In this document: positions 40,026 to 52,000 of the stretch, piece after piece
Layout: each line of letters opens with the position of its first letter
How positions within the stretch are numbered: position 1 is the stretch's first letter
Origin: Oscheius onirici
Taxonomy: Eukaryota > Nematoda > Chromadorea > Rhabditida > Rhabditidae
Assembly: GCA_932521025.1 (NCBI GenBank)
Contig: OW051470.1
Coordinates: 9,100,501-9,164,500 of the forward strand
Length of the DNA stretch: 64,000 bases
Direction of reading: 5' to 3'
Position numbers and translations under genes: made by a program
Notes under the pieces: model-generated
What the model was told of the DNA's origin: nothing
The model's input: only the letters and a program-made list of their open reading frames with translations
Database searches by the model: none

Positions 40026-41252
40026 TTAAGATGGCTGTGAGATGGAAAGTGAAAAAGAGGAGATTTCGGTGATCTGGCAGCTTCGACAGATCTGATTGGG
40101 GCACTCTCGGATATCCATCAGAGAGAGTTTCATCGGATGCTGGTCACAGACGCGGACGGCGCGTCCGAGGCACTCATAACCGCATCTGAATTCTTCAGTT
40201 TTTCAGAGGGGTGTACTTACCGTAGACAGACGACATGAGTCTCCGGCCTGGAGCAGATGCAGTCCTGCTGGGTTTCAGTCTTGGGACTGAAAGTTTTTGG
40301 GAGGGACAGCGACTGGGTGCCGTTCTTTGGAGAGACTACTCGCGGCTCGGACTGGAAAGTTACTGAATTTTTAAAGGACTGTCTGTCTCTGTATCTCTGT
40401 CCCTCTAACCCTTCCTAACACTCACCACAGTGAGTCCAGCAACCTTTTCAATCAAAGGAGCTTTAGCCGGCTGGGGAGGACTGTTCCTACGACTATTCTT
40501 CTTCTCTTTGAGAGAATCCGGCTTGGGAACAATTTGGGCCATCAGAGGACGAGGCGGCGTCTTCTGATGCTGACTGGCCTGTTTTTTCGTCGGCTTGACA
40601 TTTTCTTTTTTCTCGTTCGGAGACTGAGAACGGTCACTCGGAGGCGACTTTGTCTTGTTACTCTTTTTGGAAGATTCGTTTTCAGTCTTCGGCTGCACCT
40701 GAAGGTATTACGTAACAGAAACACAGAGAGTCAGAAATCCCACCTTTCCCGCTATTTTAGCTTCAGGAGCGGGTCCTCGTCCACCCTCGAGCAGCCTTCG
40801 CGGCACGTAATAAGCTTGCGTAGGGCGTTGGTTGCTAAAATAAGTTCATTTTGAGACAAAAACATCTTCGAGACTTACGAGAGGGGACGAGGAGCGGGTG
40901 CAGCAGCTGTGTCCATTACCTAGAAGAAAAAGATGTCTATTAATTTGAAGGGGAGAGAGTGGAAGAGATGAGTCAGGTCCAAAAGGTGACCATTTAGTAG
41001 TCAATAAATACAGAGAGAAGGGAAAGTATGGTGAACTGGAAGTACAGAGAGTGAGCGAGTCAGAGAGTTAGGAAACCAAGGAATCAGAAAGATAGAGAGT
41101 CAGAAAGAGACAGATTGACAGAGATTCGAAGAGGCAAAGAGTCAGAGAATCAGAGAGTAACGTAACTGTATAGTAATTGGTAATTGCTGAGAATTGCGGG
41201 ACGAAACTGGGTGTTGGTGTGGGGGTGGCCGTCACTTTGAATTCGTCAGCCA
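40026..41252 (-). CDS. Low-complexity protein with C-terminal Cys cluster, CG13380-like
   Basis: Exons 41167-41252, 40879-40919, 40744-40834, 40426-40698, 40221-40351 and 40026-40185 join in phase. If the start codon is completed across an upstream junction (A|TG), the protein begins MADEFKVTATPTPTPSF and has 260 residues. The middle is Lys/Ser/Pro-rich (KKSNKTKSPPSDRSQSPNEK). The C-terminus has a metal-binding-type cluster: CICSRPETHVVCLRCGYECL, then VCDQHPMKLSLMDIRECPNQ and CRSC. The pattern C-x2-C...C-x2-HP...LMD-x2-ECP resembles the uncharacterised insect CG13380 family. Function is unknown. The first exon is not resolved. Confidence 0.65.
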
Positions 41253-43029
41253 CTGGTCAAAAAGATTCCAATCTATTGGGAAGAAATGTCGCGTATACGA
41301 CTGTTGTTTACAGATAAAACCCGCACCCGGGACTGTGCCATAGTAAAGAGAAGAAAAGAGGAAAATTGCCCGAGTCTAATCCTCACACATTGTTGACAGT
41401 GGAAAGCGAGAAGGCCCACTCGAGTTGTGGGCACATAAGCACACCGTGTGGGATCGGAAACAGAGCCCGGTTTAGATGGTTTTTGTAGGGAGTTGGAACA
41501 CTGAGGGACAGGGACCTTACTTTGACAACCAATAAAAAATTACGAATTTCGCTGCAAGACATTGAAAAAACGGTTCCGGAGCGCCAGAAGAATGCCAGAC
41601 TGCTGATTCAGAGAGGGAGACGGGTGTGTAGCACCAAAACAGAGACAAATTTCCTAACACTGTTTTTGTCAGCTGATAAGACTCTCTGTTTATAACACAG
41701 AGAGAAAGAGGAAATTGCCATGACGAATTGTGAGGTGGACGCGTTCGAAATAAAAATGTGGGAAGAGAGAGGGACTGTTATCAAAGACGGCCATCAGAGT
41801 CTCTCTTCTTTCCCGCTCACAACGCGATAGTGACCAAAAAGGAACGGAAATGAACCCGTTTCACGCCTTTTTACTGGTACGGGGTCCGGAGACAGGGATT
41901 GAACCAAAGAGAGGAACAGAAGGACGGAAAGACAGAAACTAAAGGGAATGTATAGAAAACGAGAGTCTAGAGTTCGGACTGTACTCTTACTGACTCTCTT
42001 GACTCTTCTGTCCTCCACTCTACTGAGATCTACTCTTGACTTCTATGATCTGTACTCTCATTAGGCTTGCTCTGTACTCTTACTGACTGCTAGTCATCAT
42101 GTCTTGATCTAACTACCTTGTTTACAGCCCTTTGACTGAGTGACTCTAAAGCTATGCATGGGTTTTTTGAGCTTCGGTCTAATACTCTTGTTCTAAGCTG
42201 CTGGAAATCAAGAGTCCTGTGTTCAAAAAGAGTCTGTAGACAAACTGTTCCTGAACTCAGTTTTAAGACTCTCTGTTTCGGTAAACTGGATAAAGACTGT
42301 TTCTTCAGTTCTCTGAACAGGATGAGTAACAGTCAAGACTCCTCACTGGAAGAGGTCAGACTCTCTGTTCCAGAGAAATAGTTAGTTAAGAGTCAGTCAG
42401 TTTTCTCAGAAGACCAAAGAAACAGTTCTAAGAGCGAAGACTCTTATAAGATGGTAGTCAACTGGCTGCATTAGATTTACTAGATTTTTTTGAGCCACTG
42501 ATGGTCAAGTAAGAAGTTGACCGAAGAATTCTTAACAAGCTGGACAAAAGAAAGAGTCTACCAAGAAAGCTTGGCTGAAAAGCTCCAGAGTGCTGTGTTG
42601 TGATTGATAAAGAGGCCTCTCTTTTCCAAATGGACGACAGCTGACATGATCTGTTGAGGGGGGGAATCCCTCCCTCTCTCAACATGAGAACAACAGAATC
42701 ATGACAAAATCAGCTGTGAAATAACTACAGCTGGTTCGGGTGGGATCAACCCAGTGGCGATCGATTGCCATATCAGCCTCTCTCTCGATTTGGGGGAACA
42801 GAGATAGAGCGAATCGGGGGTAGAAGGTCTTTCTGAGAGAGGAGATAAACTGAACACATCTGGGCAGAGACTTATAAACAGAAAGAACCACATGACTCAT
42901 AGACGGAGAGAGTCAGAGGACTCTGACATTCTATGCATCTGACTATAAAATAACGTTCTTCGGGTCAATCTACTATAGAAAACCATTTCTGACAGCTAAA
43001 AGAGTCAAAAGAAGAAAAAGAAAAAAGGT

Positions 43030-43098
43030 TGCGACCAGGAGGACTCGAACTCTGGTCGTTCAACAATGACGCCCGCATTAGACCACTAGGCCATCTGA
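43030..43098 (-). tRNA. tRNA-like sequence (degenerate, probable pseudogene)
   Basis: Minus strand: GATCAGATGGCCTAGTGGTC has an A-box look, AGTTCGAGTCC a B-box look, the ends pair in part (GATCAG with CTGGTC), and a T6 run follows at 43021-43026. D, anticodon and T stems pair poorly. I take it as a tRNA pseudogene or tRNA-derived repeat. Confidence 0.35.
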
Positions 43099-43799
43099 TC
43101 AAAAGTGCGCCGCAATTTTAAAAACCAGAGATAAGAATAAATTTTGTACGTGAACAAATGCCACATTCCACAATGGTGAACGGGAAAGATGAAAAAAAAG
43201 CTATCATGGTGTTCAGAAACCGGACTACAGCTGATACGGGGCTGGGGGTAAAAGAGCGTGAAAATCTGTCTCTCTCTCCCGCAGGTCGAAACAGGCGGGA
43301 AAAGCAACAAAAAGAAGTCATGGCTCGTAAAGTTTGATCTCGTTAGGAGGCTACGACGCGTTTACGACCTACTCGACTGTTCTCGCTCCACAGGTGGCCC
43401 GTGGCGCAAGGTCAGGCGGGAAATGAGAAGAATGTTCCGGAGGCGTTTGTAAGAACTAAAGCAAACAGACCTCATCGTAGAGACCCTATTCATTGACTTC
43501 TTTTGTTCGAAAGAGAGAGTGTCAGACCCGGTGAGCCGAAACTGGAAGAGTACGGAATGGATAGGGATGGAGAGATTGAAAAACTGAGGAACTGAGAAAA
43601 TAAGAGACAGAGGGACAGAGAGACACTGGAAGAGTAAGGAATGGATAGGGATGGAAATACCGAAAGACATACGCAAACGTCTCATAGTGTGCTCTCATTT
43701 TCAGACCCAGAAATCGATACACGACGAGTAACGAATTGAGAAAAGAAGCGGTAATGTAGTCAAGGGGAAGGGACATTATGGTCTGCTCAAAAAGAAGAG

Positions 43800-43990
43800 G
43801 GGTTACCGTAAGATTTTTGCTTTTCCCTTCGAGACCCACTTAGCATACAAAAGTTGGATACTCAGATGCGAAAGACTTCGAAAGATGCGCAGCGAACTTT
43901 GGAATTTGTTAGCTGAGTATAAAATGTTTGTGTGGTAAGTAGGCCTTGAAGGAAAGAGCTAAAATCTTACGGTATTCCCTCTTCTTTTTG
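43800..43990. repeat. Repeat family A (CTTAGCATACAAAAGTTGG), copy 1
   Basis: An imperfect palindrome. GTAAGATTTTTGCTTTTCCC...CACTTAGCATAC at the left mirrors GTGGTAAGTAGGC...GAGCTAAAATCTTACGG at the right, and the centre contains GATGCGCAGCGAACTTTGGA. A fragment is at 44125-44200 and a second full copy at 45035-45365. Confidence 0.6.
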
Positions 43991-44458
43991 AACAGACGAT
44001 ATTAAGTAATTTTTTACCTTCCTCAATTGACTAACGGTGGAAGGAATACTGATCTTTACTCTCATACTCTTTGTTTGACTTATTGGAAGACAGAGAGACA
44101 GAACGACTGAACACTTGACAGAGAAATTTGTTGGCTGAGTATCCAATGTTTGTGTGCTAAGTGGGTCTCGAAAGGAAGAGCTGAAATCTTATTGGAAGAC
44201 AGAGACTACTGAACACTTGACAGAGACCTATACTCTTGGCTCTTGACTCTGGATACTCATTGTACTGTAGGAATCTATACTACTGTAGGTCTACCCAGGC
44301 CTAGGTCTACCCAGACTACTGTACTCATACTCTTGTTTGTCTCATTGAAAGAACTACTGAAACTTGACAGAGACGCCTACCAGCCCGGATCCATAGTGCA
44401 CGGCTTATTGGTTTCATCATGCCGTGCTTGAAGAGGTTATGTCTTGAAAGTAGCGCTC

Positions 44459-44683
44459 CTAGTAGTAGCCGCCGTAGCTGTCGTAGCAGCAGCAGCTGCA
44501 GCACGAGTAGCAGCAGCAGCAGGGTTCCGGACGGTGGACGATGACGGGAGCCGGAGCAAGCATCGGAGGACCAGTCATCACAGCCATCATCGGATCGCAC
44601 GGAGCTATCATCGGACCAGGACCGGCCATCATCGGGTCGCACATGACGGGAGTTCCGCACATCGGGGTAGCTACTGGATACAT
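44459..44683 (-). CDS. Small Met/Pro-rich protein with Cys-rich C-terminus
   Basis: A 74-residue open frame from ATG 44683 to TAG 44459. It starts MYPVATPMCGTPVMCDPMMA, with repeats of the CDPMMA type, and ends CCCCYSCCSCCCYDSYGGYY. Such a terminal Cys block next to Tyr/Gly resembles small Cys-rich proteins of worm cuticle or of the membrane-associated CYSTM type, but this is only a resemblance. The messenger could start upstream, where an in-frame open stretch exists. Repetitive codons make a chance open frame less than impossible, so confidence is moderate. Confidence 0.55.
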   Translation of the reverse strand: MYPVATPMCGTPVMCDPMMAGPGPMIAPCDPMMAVMTGPPMLAPAPVIVHRPEPCCCCYSCCSCCCYDSYGGYY

Positions 44684-45034
44684 CCTCTTCTTTCTTCTTG
44701 GAGCGAGGTGGCTGGACGGGAGCAGATGCACTGAATGGCGTTTCTTTGGTTCTGTAGAAAAGTTTATTGACTTTTATTAGCTTTTTTTTCAAGAAACTTT
44801 TCAAATTTTTGTGGAAGTTATATATATAAGCAACTTTCGAATGGATTACCCAACTATGGCAAAAAGAACTATTTGGAGAACAGACAGTCGTCATAAATGG
44901 TGGGCCGATAGGAATGAGTACAGGACAAGCCGAAAGTCAGAGAATTTATTGATCCGGGTTGGTAGGTGTCTCTGTCAGAGTCAAGAGTAGGTCTGTGTCG
45001 TATAGGTCTGTATTCAGTAGTCTCTGTCTTCCGA

Positions 45035-45365
45035 TAAGATTTTAGCTCTTCCCTTCAAAACCCACTTAGCACACAAACATTGAATACTCAGCCAACAAAT
45101 TCCAAAGTTCGCTGCGCATCTTTCGAATTAGTTGGCTGAGTAGTATACTTGGGCACGAGCCGAAATTGTTAGGCTCGAGCTTTTTTCGACCCGGCTCGAG
45201 AGGCTTAGTCGAGCCGAGCTTCTTTTTCAACTGCTTCGAGCCGAGCCGGCTCGAGGTTCAAAAACAGGCTCGGCTCGAGCTGCCCAAGTATACTGAGTAG
45301 CCAACTTTTGTATGCTAAGTGGGTTTCGAGGGGAAGAGCTAAAATCTTACGGCAATCCCTCTTAC
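45035..45365. repeat. Repeat family A, copy 2, interrupted by another element
   Basis: Left part: GATAAGATTTTAGCTCTTCC...CACTTAGCACACAAACATTG, ending GTTGGCTGAGTAG. Right part: its inverse from CTGAGTAGCCAACTTTTGTA to GAAGAGCTAAAATCTTACGG. The element at 45144-45293 splits it at the centre. Confidence 0.65.
45144..45293. repeat. TATACTTGGGC-family palindromic element (copy 2), nested
   Basis: It begins TATACTTGGGCACGAGCC and ends GAGCTGCCCAAGTATA, with GGCTCGAG/CTCGAGCC words inside. It is inserted into repeat family A between the two GAGTAG sequences. Confidence 0.7.
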
Positions 45366-45502
45366 CTCGGACTTTCAGTCTCTCTGTGTCTCGGTTTTTC
45401 CGTCCCTGTGACTCGGTGTTTCTCTCTCTCTTCATTTGAACCAAGGCAATTTTTATTGGATAACCGTAAGGAACATCAACAGAACCTTGTAGACACCGAA
45501 TT

Positions 45503-48500
45503 TTAAATCTTCTGGAGACAGTCCCAAGCAGCCTTCTGGTACTTGACAATCTCAGCAACAGGGTCAGCACTGGCAGTCACACCACGTCCAACGATGACAA
45601 TATCGTTCTGCTGTCTACCGATAGCTTCCTCAATGTCACGCCACTGTTGTCCGGAGGAGTCTGACTTGGCACTGAGGTTTACTCCTAAACGGGCCAGTTT
45701 GGGATAGGTGTAGTTCTTACCAGGAGTCCAATGAAGCATATCGGGACGAGCAGAGACTCTGGTCTGACAGATGAAGCCACAGACGACGTCCGGATTGACT
45801 TCGCCGATCTCAACCACCTCTGGAAGATTCTTGCGTCTCTGTCTCCCTGTCCCTCTGTCTATCTGTCCCTCTGTCCCTCTCTATCTCTAAACTTACTCTT
45901 CGTGTATCCCTCCAACTGAGTCAGAGATCCTTTAGTACTCAGTTCAGCGATCAGTAGAATTCCCTTGAGTCTCAGGCTCTCATCCTCGACCGCCTTCCTG
46001 AAGACACTTCCAATACTGTCAGATCCCTGGACGGCATGAACTGTCACAATGTCTGCCCAGGTGGCAATCTGATGAGATCCTTTCAGTTGAAGCATGTTCG
46101 TATTTCCGGTATCTCCGAACTTTCTAGAGGATATAGTATGAGTTTTCTTTTTTTTTCAACTAACTAACCTGTCCTCAAAGATGAGGAAATCGTGCTTTTC
46201 AGCCAGTTCAACTAGATTTTTGGTGAAATCCTGACTGAAATCCACGATTGCATCAGAATGAACCTTGACGCAGATCACATAAGGACCGGCTTTCTCAGTA
46301 ATCTGGAATTTTGGGCCTGTTTGGGATACTGTAGGATTCAAACCTCGAGTACTTCTTTGGCTGTGGTGTAGTCGACAGCTAGACAGAGATTAGACTTTTT
46401 CTTGGACATGAGGTCGAAGAGACGGGTTTTTAGAGCCGAACCGGCAGTCTTGGCTCGAGACTGGAATGGCTCTCGAGGCTGGAAATGGATAGTCATTGTG
46501 GGTACTGTAACTGACAGACTGACAAAGGGACAGAAAAAGAAACAGACTGAGTCAGACTGACAGGGAGGCAAAGAGACAGAGTGACAGAGAGATAGACTCA
46601 CCAGATCGACATGAGGCAACCGACTGATATCCTCCAGTTCAGTTCTCACATCAAACGTCTCGACTTCCTTGTATCCCAGGTTCAGAGCCTCAATGATCCC
46701 ATCCAGTTGCTTTTCATTCACAATTCCGACAGATTTGATGAAAGAGAGTATAGTCTTCATGTGCAAAAGACTATGGAGCTGGATTCCGTCTTCTTTAAGC
46801 TTCTGGGCTCCGCCCTGGTCCCGGTCAAGGAGACAGAAAACATCCTGGATAATGAGACCATCGGCACGGAGAGTCTCTACGACTGTCTTGATACTGCCTC
46901 CAGTAGTGACGACGTCTTCGATGATGATTACCGTATCTCCGGAAGAGTATTTTCCTGGAAGCTTAGAGTAAGAGGAAGAGAGACTGAGTAACAGGACCGA
47001 GAATGAGAGACAGACAGGAAAGGGTGAGAGTAAGGAACTGGAACAGAGGGACGCTGAGAAAGAGAGACAGAGTGAATCTCAGGGCAGAACTCTTGATGGA
47101 TACCGGGACGGGGACAAGAACAGTCTAGTAGGGACAGAACTGTGAAAGAGAGAGAGAGAGAGAGACAGAGATAGTAAAAGTCAGTGATGGAGAACTTGTA
47201 CATTGATTAGGACAGAAAAACTGTTCAGAGGTACTGGATCAACTAATCCAGAGTAAGAGACAGAGAGGGAGAGGTACAGTAACTGGGACTGGATGTAAAG
47301 GATCCTTGACACAGTGACAGTAACAGTCAGAGCGACAGAGGATGGTACAGGGGCAGAGTCTGACGGGTAGACAGAGACAGTTACTGGACCAGAGACTGAT
47401 CCGGCAGAGACAGTAATTTCAGAGAGTCAGTGTGAGGTTCACTTTACCTTCAATCAGCTTCTTTGTCCCATAACTCTTGGCCTCTTTTCTGATGATAATC
47501 AGTGGAACTCCCAAATCTTTTGCGACGAGCTGAAAATCTTATCAAACTGGGTCACTCGTTATCTGCAAGAGACAGAGCTACTGAATTCTTATCTTTTTTG
47601 TTCGAAAAACTCACAGTCGAGTAGGGAAGAGCAGCATAAGGAACGCCGACAATCTCGTCAAATTTGGCACCAGAATGCTTGATGGAACTGCGGAGAGCGT
47701 CGCCGCAGAGGGTCTGAAAAGATCGAGGATGGTTATTTTAAACAGCTTACTCCCACTAATTGGGTAATTTTTCGTTTTGTAAAAGGAATTTTGGGCGAAA
47801 GGAAATTGGTAATACTGTAGCAGGCACCCCCTCCATTCAAATATTTTGGAGCACAATGAGTGAAATCGGGATTTCCACCACTTTTCCGTTATTTTTTTCA
47901 CGTTCTAGATGTGTTTATCGAACTCGGCGCCAATTATAACCCCTAGGATGCCGAAATACTTGAAAAACTAGGCGAAATACTTCAGAATAAGCAACATCGC
48001 TAACATATTGCACCCCCCGAGAGTTTCTCGAGATTTTTCACTATTTTATTCGATTGGACACTCACCCAAGGGGTAGTTTTTGATGCTGCGTTCGATAAAA
48101 GCAGCTAGAACGTGAATTAATACTGGAAAAATGGTTAAAAACGCGAATTTAGTCAATTTATGGCTTGCGCGCCAAAATATTTGAATGGAGGGGGTGCCTG
48201 CTATAGTATTACCGATTTTTTTTCAAAAGACCAGACTCCACAATTAGACAGCCTGAAAGCCCACAAACTAGACAGTTAGACAGCTCATAAAGCCAGACTA
48301 GACAGTTAGCTGGTGAAACCAAAGACTGGAAAGGTTTCTGGATCGCAGTTTTCAAGTTTGGTAACGAATCCTGAGGAAATTTATGTAAAAGCTCATTTCC
48401 CCTCCAAAAACACCCTAAAAGCATCGAATTTTCGATGTAAACTTACCATCAAATCAGCACTGGCGAAGCACTCTCTCAGATCAATGTAGATCGGTGACAT

Positions 48501-48626
48501 TTTGCCGGATTTCAGCTGGAAGCCTTCTCCTTCAAAGTCGAACTTGAACACTTGATGCTTCAGCATTTCCCGCAGCAGATTTCTCAGCTGGCAGTTTCGA
48601 CGCGTGTTCGACGAGAAGACCGACAT
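45503..48626 (-). CDS. umps-1: UMP synthase (orotate phosphoribosyltransferase-OMP decarboxylase)
   Basis: A bifunctional cytosolic enzyme making UMP from orotate and PRPP. Exons 48447-48626, 47615-47713, 47448-47529, 46602-46954, 46344-46478, 46169-46302, 45897-46123 and 45503-45819 give 508 residues. The OPRT half carries KSGKMSPIYIDLR, GVPYAALP and the PRPP motif TVIIIEDVVTTGGS. The decarboxylase half carries NLCLAVDYTTAKEVLE, the catalytic FLIFEDRKFGDTGNT, TWADIVTVHAV, GFICQTRVS and DIVIVGRGVT. The order OPRT then OMPDC is the animal one. A TTTTAG lies directly before the ATG. Intron 1 (47714-48446) contains a ~406-base MITE; intron 3 (46955-47447) is simple repeat. Confidence 0.95.
47808..48213. 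repeat. MITE with ~42-base terminal inverted repeats in UMPS intron 1
   Basis: The left GGTAATACTGTAGCAGGCAC...CATTCAAATATTTTGG is inverted at the right as CCAAAATATTTGAATGGAGG...GCCTGCTATAGTATTACC. The length is about 406 bases with no transposase-like reading frame. Confidence 0.8.
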
Positions 48627-49092
48627 CTAAAAGTTGTGTTTTTCTCATACAAAATAAGATTTTTTTCAAACTCGGCAGTTAGACAGCTTTGAAAGGGCTA
48701 CAGACTCGACAGTTAGACAGCGCTGTCAGATTACAGCCGCTTTCGCCAAAGGTTGGAACTTTTCCAACCTAAACAGTCAAAAATCGTTCTTGAGCCAATT
48801 TTTTCCAAAATATCTACTTTTCGTGAAAAACAGCTACAACGGTCAAAAAATACTAATTTTCCAGAAAAAAAGAGCGTTATCAGCCGCTAAAAATGACCAG
48901 CAACTGTAAACTGGACGGGGAGGTGGGCGTGGAAAAAACAACCGCCGATAATTAGTCCCGGGTCACAAAATATGCTTTCCGATATCGATTATTCTCGAGA
49001 AATCGGGGGAAAAGCTACCGTTTTTCATCTTTTTTTATAAGAACCACATTGAGTCACAAAATATTTATTCAGGCATGTTCAGATCAGATTTT
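48627..49092. other. Gap between UMPS and the 49.1 kb gene
   Basis: UMPS 5' region (right end of the UMPS gene) and the 3' end of the next gene, both on the minus strand. Two copies of the GACAGTTAGACAGC word lie at 48675-48722. Nothing else is recognised. Confidence 0.35.
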
Positions 49093-52000
49093 TCAGTAGC
49101 GTCGTCCGTACTCGCGCGTCTGCTGCTGGCTTTTGAAGGAGCTCGTGTTCTAAAATGGAGAGATTTTTAGAGAGAATTTTGACAAAACTAACCATGTCTT
49201 GAGCGTAAGAAGAGTATCCACTAGGCTCGAGACGCTGCTGGTAGACGGGAGCTTCTCTGGCAGCCGCGTAATTGTCGAAAGTTCTGAAAAATTTGGGGAT
49301 TTGCAGATAAAAAGGGGTAACGTCTAGAGAGTTAGAGAACTTTAGAAGGCCACAGTATAGACAGTTAGACAGCTTGTAGAGGCCACAGTATAGACGGTTA
49401 GACAGCTTGAAAATGACACAGATTAGACAGTTTCGAAAGGCTTCAGCCTAGACAGCTTCAGTAGCCAGTCTCGACAGCTCGAAAGCTATTGAAAAAACTA
49501 ACGTTCTGAATTCACGGGGCTGATCCGCGTAAGGCTGACTGTACTGTTGCTGGTGGCCGGCGTAGTTTTGGTCAACTGAAAATTATAGATTTTCAAATTT
49601 TGGTTAAAAAAAACTAACGAAGTCGACGCTCCCGTTCCAGCATTGACCTTTCGCGATCAGCCAAATGTGAGTCGTAGTAGGGATCGCGAGCCGGAGCAGC
49701 GTACGGGTTCATCGAGGCAACCTGGAAATGTAGAGGTGGACATTTATTATTTGCTTGGCGTATTCAGCAAAAAAAGGAGGAAAAACTGACTCCCACAGCC
49801 CCAGAATTCTGATACGGATAGGCATGATATCCGGGCATTGGGTCCTGGGCAGCGGCGAAGCCGAACAGATTTGGGGGAGCTGCACTTCCCCACGGATTCG
49901 CTCCAGCCTCTTGGATTTTTCCTAAAGTTGATTTTTTTGAGCTAAATTTCGAGAAAAACCAACTGTTTCGACTGCCAAAATCGTCGGAGAAGCGCTTGGG
50001 ACGACTATCCGGCTTGTTGTTCCGCTGCTGCTGATACTGTTGATTTCCATTCCTTTTGGGGAAGCTTTTGTTTCCAGCAGGCTGCTGTCTCAGCGGATTC
50101 GGCAAACTTTGTCTCTTCTGCGGCTGCTGTTGTCTAGGCTGTGGCTTCTTAGCAACCGGTGTGGCCTTCTGGGGACTATCCTGCCGCGGCTTCTTGGTTG
50201 CGGCAGCTCCAGGAGTTGCCGGCCTGAAAATATTGGCATTTTTAGCGAAGAGAACCCAATTTTCAAGCCAAATTACCTAATTTCTACACCAAAAAAACCT
50301 AAATTTCACTCCAAAACCATTTTTTGGAGGGAAAAGACGACGAAAAACTCACGTCTGATTGCGCTTGCGAGTATTATCGTTCTTCTGGGCTGGACTCATA
50401 TCAACATGACCGAGTTTGGCCTGACTCGTCGGTTTGGAAGCTTTTCCGGCAGCGGCAGAGTCTACGCCACTCTTGGCCGTAGGCAGCGGTTCCGCTGGCT
50501 TGATCTGAACACAGGAGAGGGGTTGAGAGAATCTGCGAGCACAATCTGGCAAGATTGTGCACAGGCAAAGTGCTCAGGATTCTCATCAGTAGAGTAAAGT
50601 GCTCAGAATTATGAGAAAAGATCACGCTCTGAGCCCCAAACATAGAGACACGACTGATGTTCTTCTGTGTGATCATTTCGGCATAGGACGTCTCCGCAGC
50701 AGTTGTCAACACCCACAGCCAATAAAAACTGTTACTTTGATACTTTTCTACTCGCCCAAATTGACTTTTATACTGCGGCAACGTTTTAGCATCGAAGTCA
50801 ACAGTGCGATCATCCATTCCCTTAAAGTTGCTACTATGTCTGTCTGTCCGTCGGCAAAAATGCAGCTCCGGGAACGAACCGGCGACGATCGCTCCGGCGA
50901 CCATCGGTGCAAACGGACTTCGGGAATGTTCTCGGAGAGATATGCGCGGCGCTCGACGCTGACCAGTTCAAGCCAGCCTGTTGCCCTACTTGTCTCAATT
51001 ATAGCCGTAACAATATTGGAAACAGCGGCAGTAGAAATAAATTATGGCAAGAAAAAGCAGTGTTAGCACTTAAACAGCCAGACACTTCCTTAGGCTTGTA
51101 CCTGTATTGGGAGCATCTGAAGCAATTCCCCCCTTGGTCACAAAGTTCCCAAAAATTACCAATTCCCTGAGCGTGAATGAACTGCACGCAATAGTGAGCT
51201 TCCCACTGTATGCCACACCACAAAACTTTCTGCTCATTTTGTTCGATTACCAGTTTCTAGCAGAGTCCAATGACATTGGACTCTCTGCAAATTTACTGAC
51301 TCTTGACGAAGTTATACACGAACAACTTTGGAGAAGATCAGTTTCTAGCTTAACGCCAAAAACAGCTCGGTAATTACGGCTATTTAGAAACCGAGCAACT
51401 TGAAAGGGTTCAAGCTTCACAGAGATACCGATGCCCAACATCACTATTCCGCGAAAAATTTAGGCCATGAAAACTTCCCCCGCAAGAATCTGGAACAAGT
51501 GTCAGCTCGTTCTGAAACGCAAGTTCAGCAGCAACATGGACCAGCTTTGTCTCATTATAGCGCTGTGAACTGAATTTGGACAGCTTGAACCGATACCAAC
51601 AACCCGACTCATTCACAGCTCCTACTGAGAAATAAGCCGTAAATTGTGAGCAGAAATGTGCCGCATGCATCAAAAGTAAAAAAAGATAAACCTGTGACGG
51701 TACATCCTCGTTGACCTTGCCCTTTTTCGTCGTCTCATTTGCACGGTGTACCGTGTTGTCCGTCATCACGTACTGAATTTTTTTTAAAGGGGCAAAAAAT
51801 CACAAAAACCTCGCGATTAACCTCCCTCCAGGTCCTTTTCTTCTGCTCGTCGTTCATCTTGTTATATCTGCCAATTTCCTGGTCGCGAATTTTCTTCATC
51901 TTCTCCACGACCATCTTCTCATTCTCTGCCAGGTTGGAAGTGGCGAAATTTCTGTAAATTTGGTATTATTTTGAGCCAAATAAAGCAAACTAACGGAATG

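Larger units (their letters stand above)
41253..44458. other. Long gap without supported protein genes
   Basis: Mostly GAGAGTC/TACTCT-type low-complexity sequence (41900-42460) with more complex islands at 41780-41880, 42690-42870 and 43250-43480 that could be regulatory. It holds a tRNA-like sequence (about 43030-43098) and repeat family A (43800-43990 and a fragment at 44125-44200). I see no exon I could defend. Confidence 0.4.

Noticed and set aside
50599-51066. 155-codon plus-strand frame in the 50.6 kb region as a stand-alone gene
   Set aside because: Composition is irregular and no domain is seen; it is treated as part of the intronic insertion.
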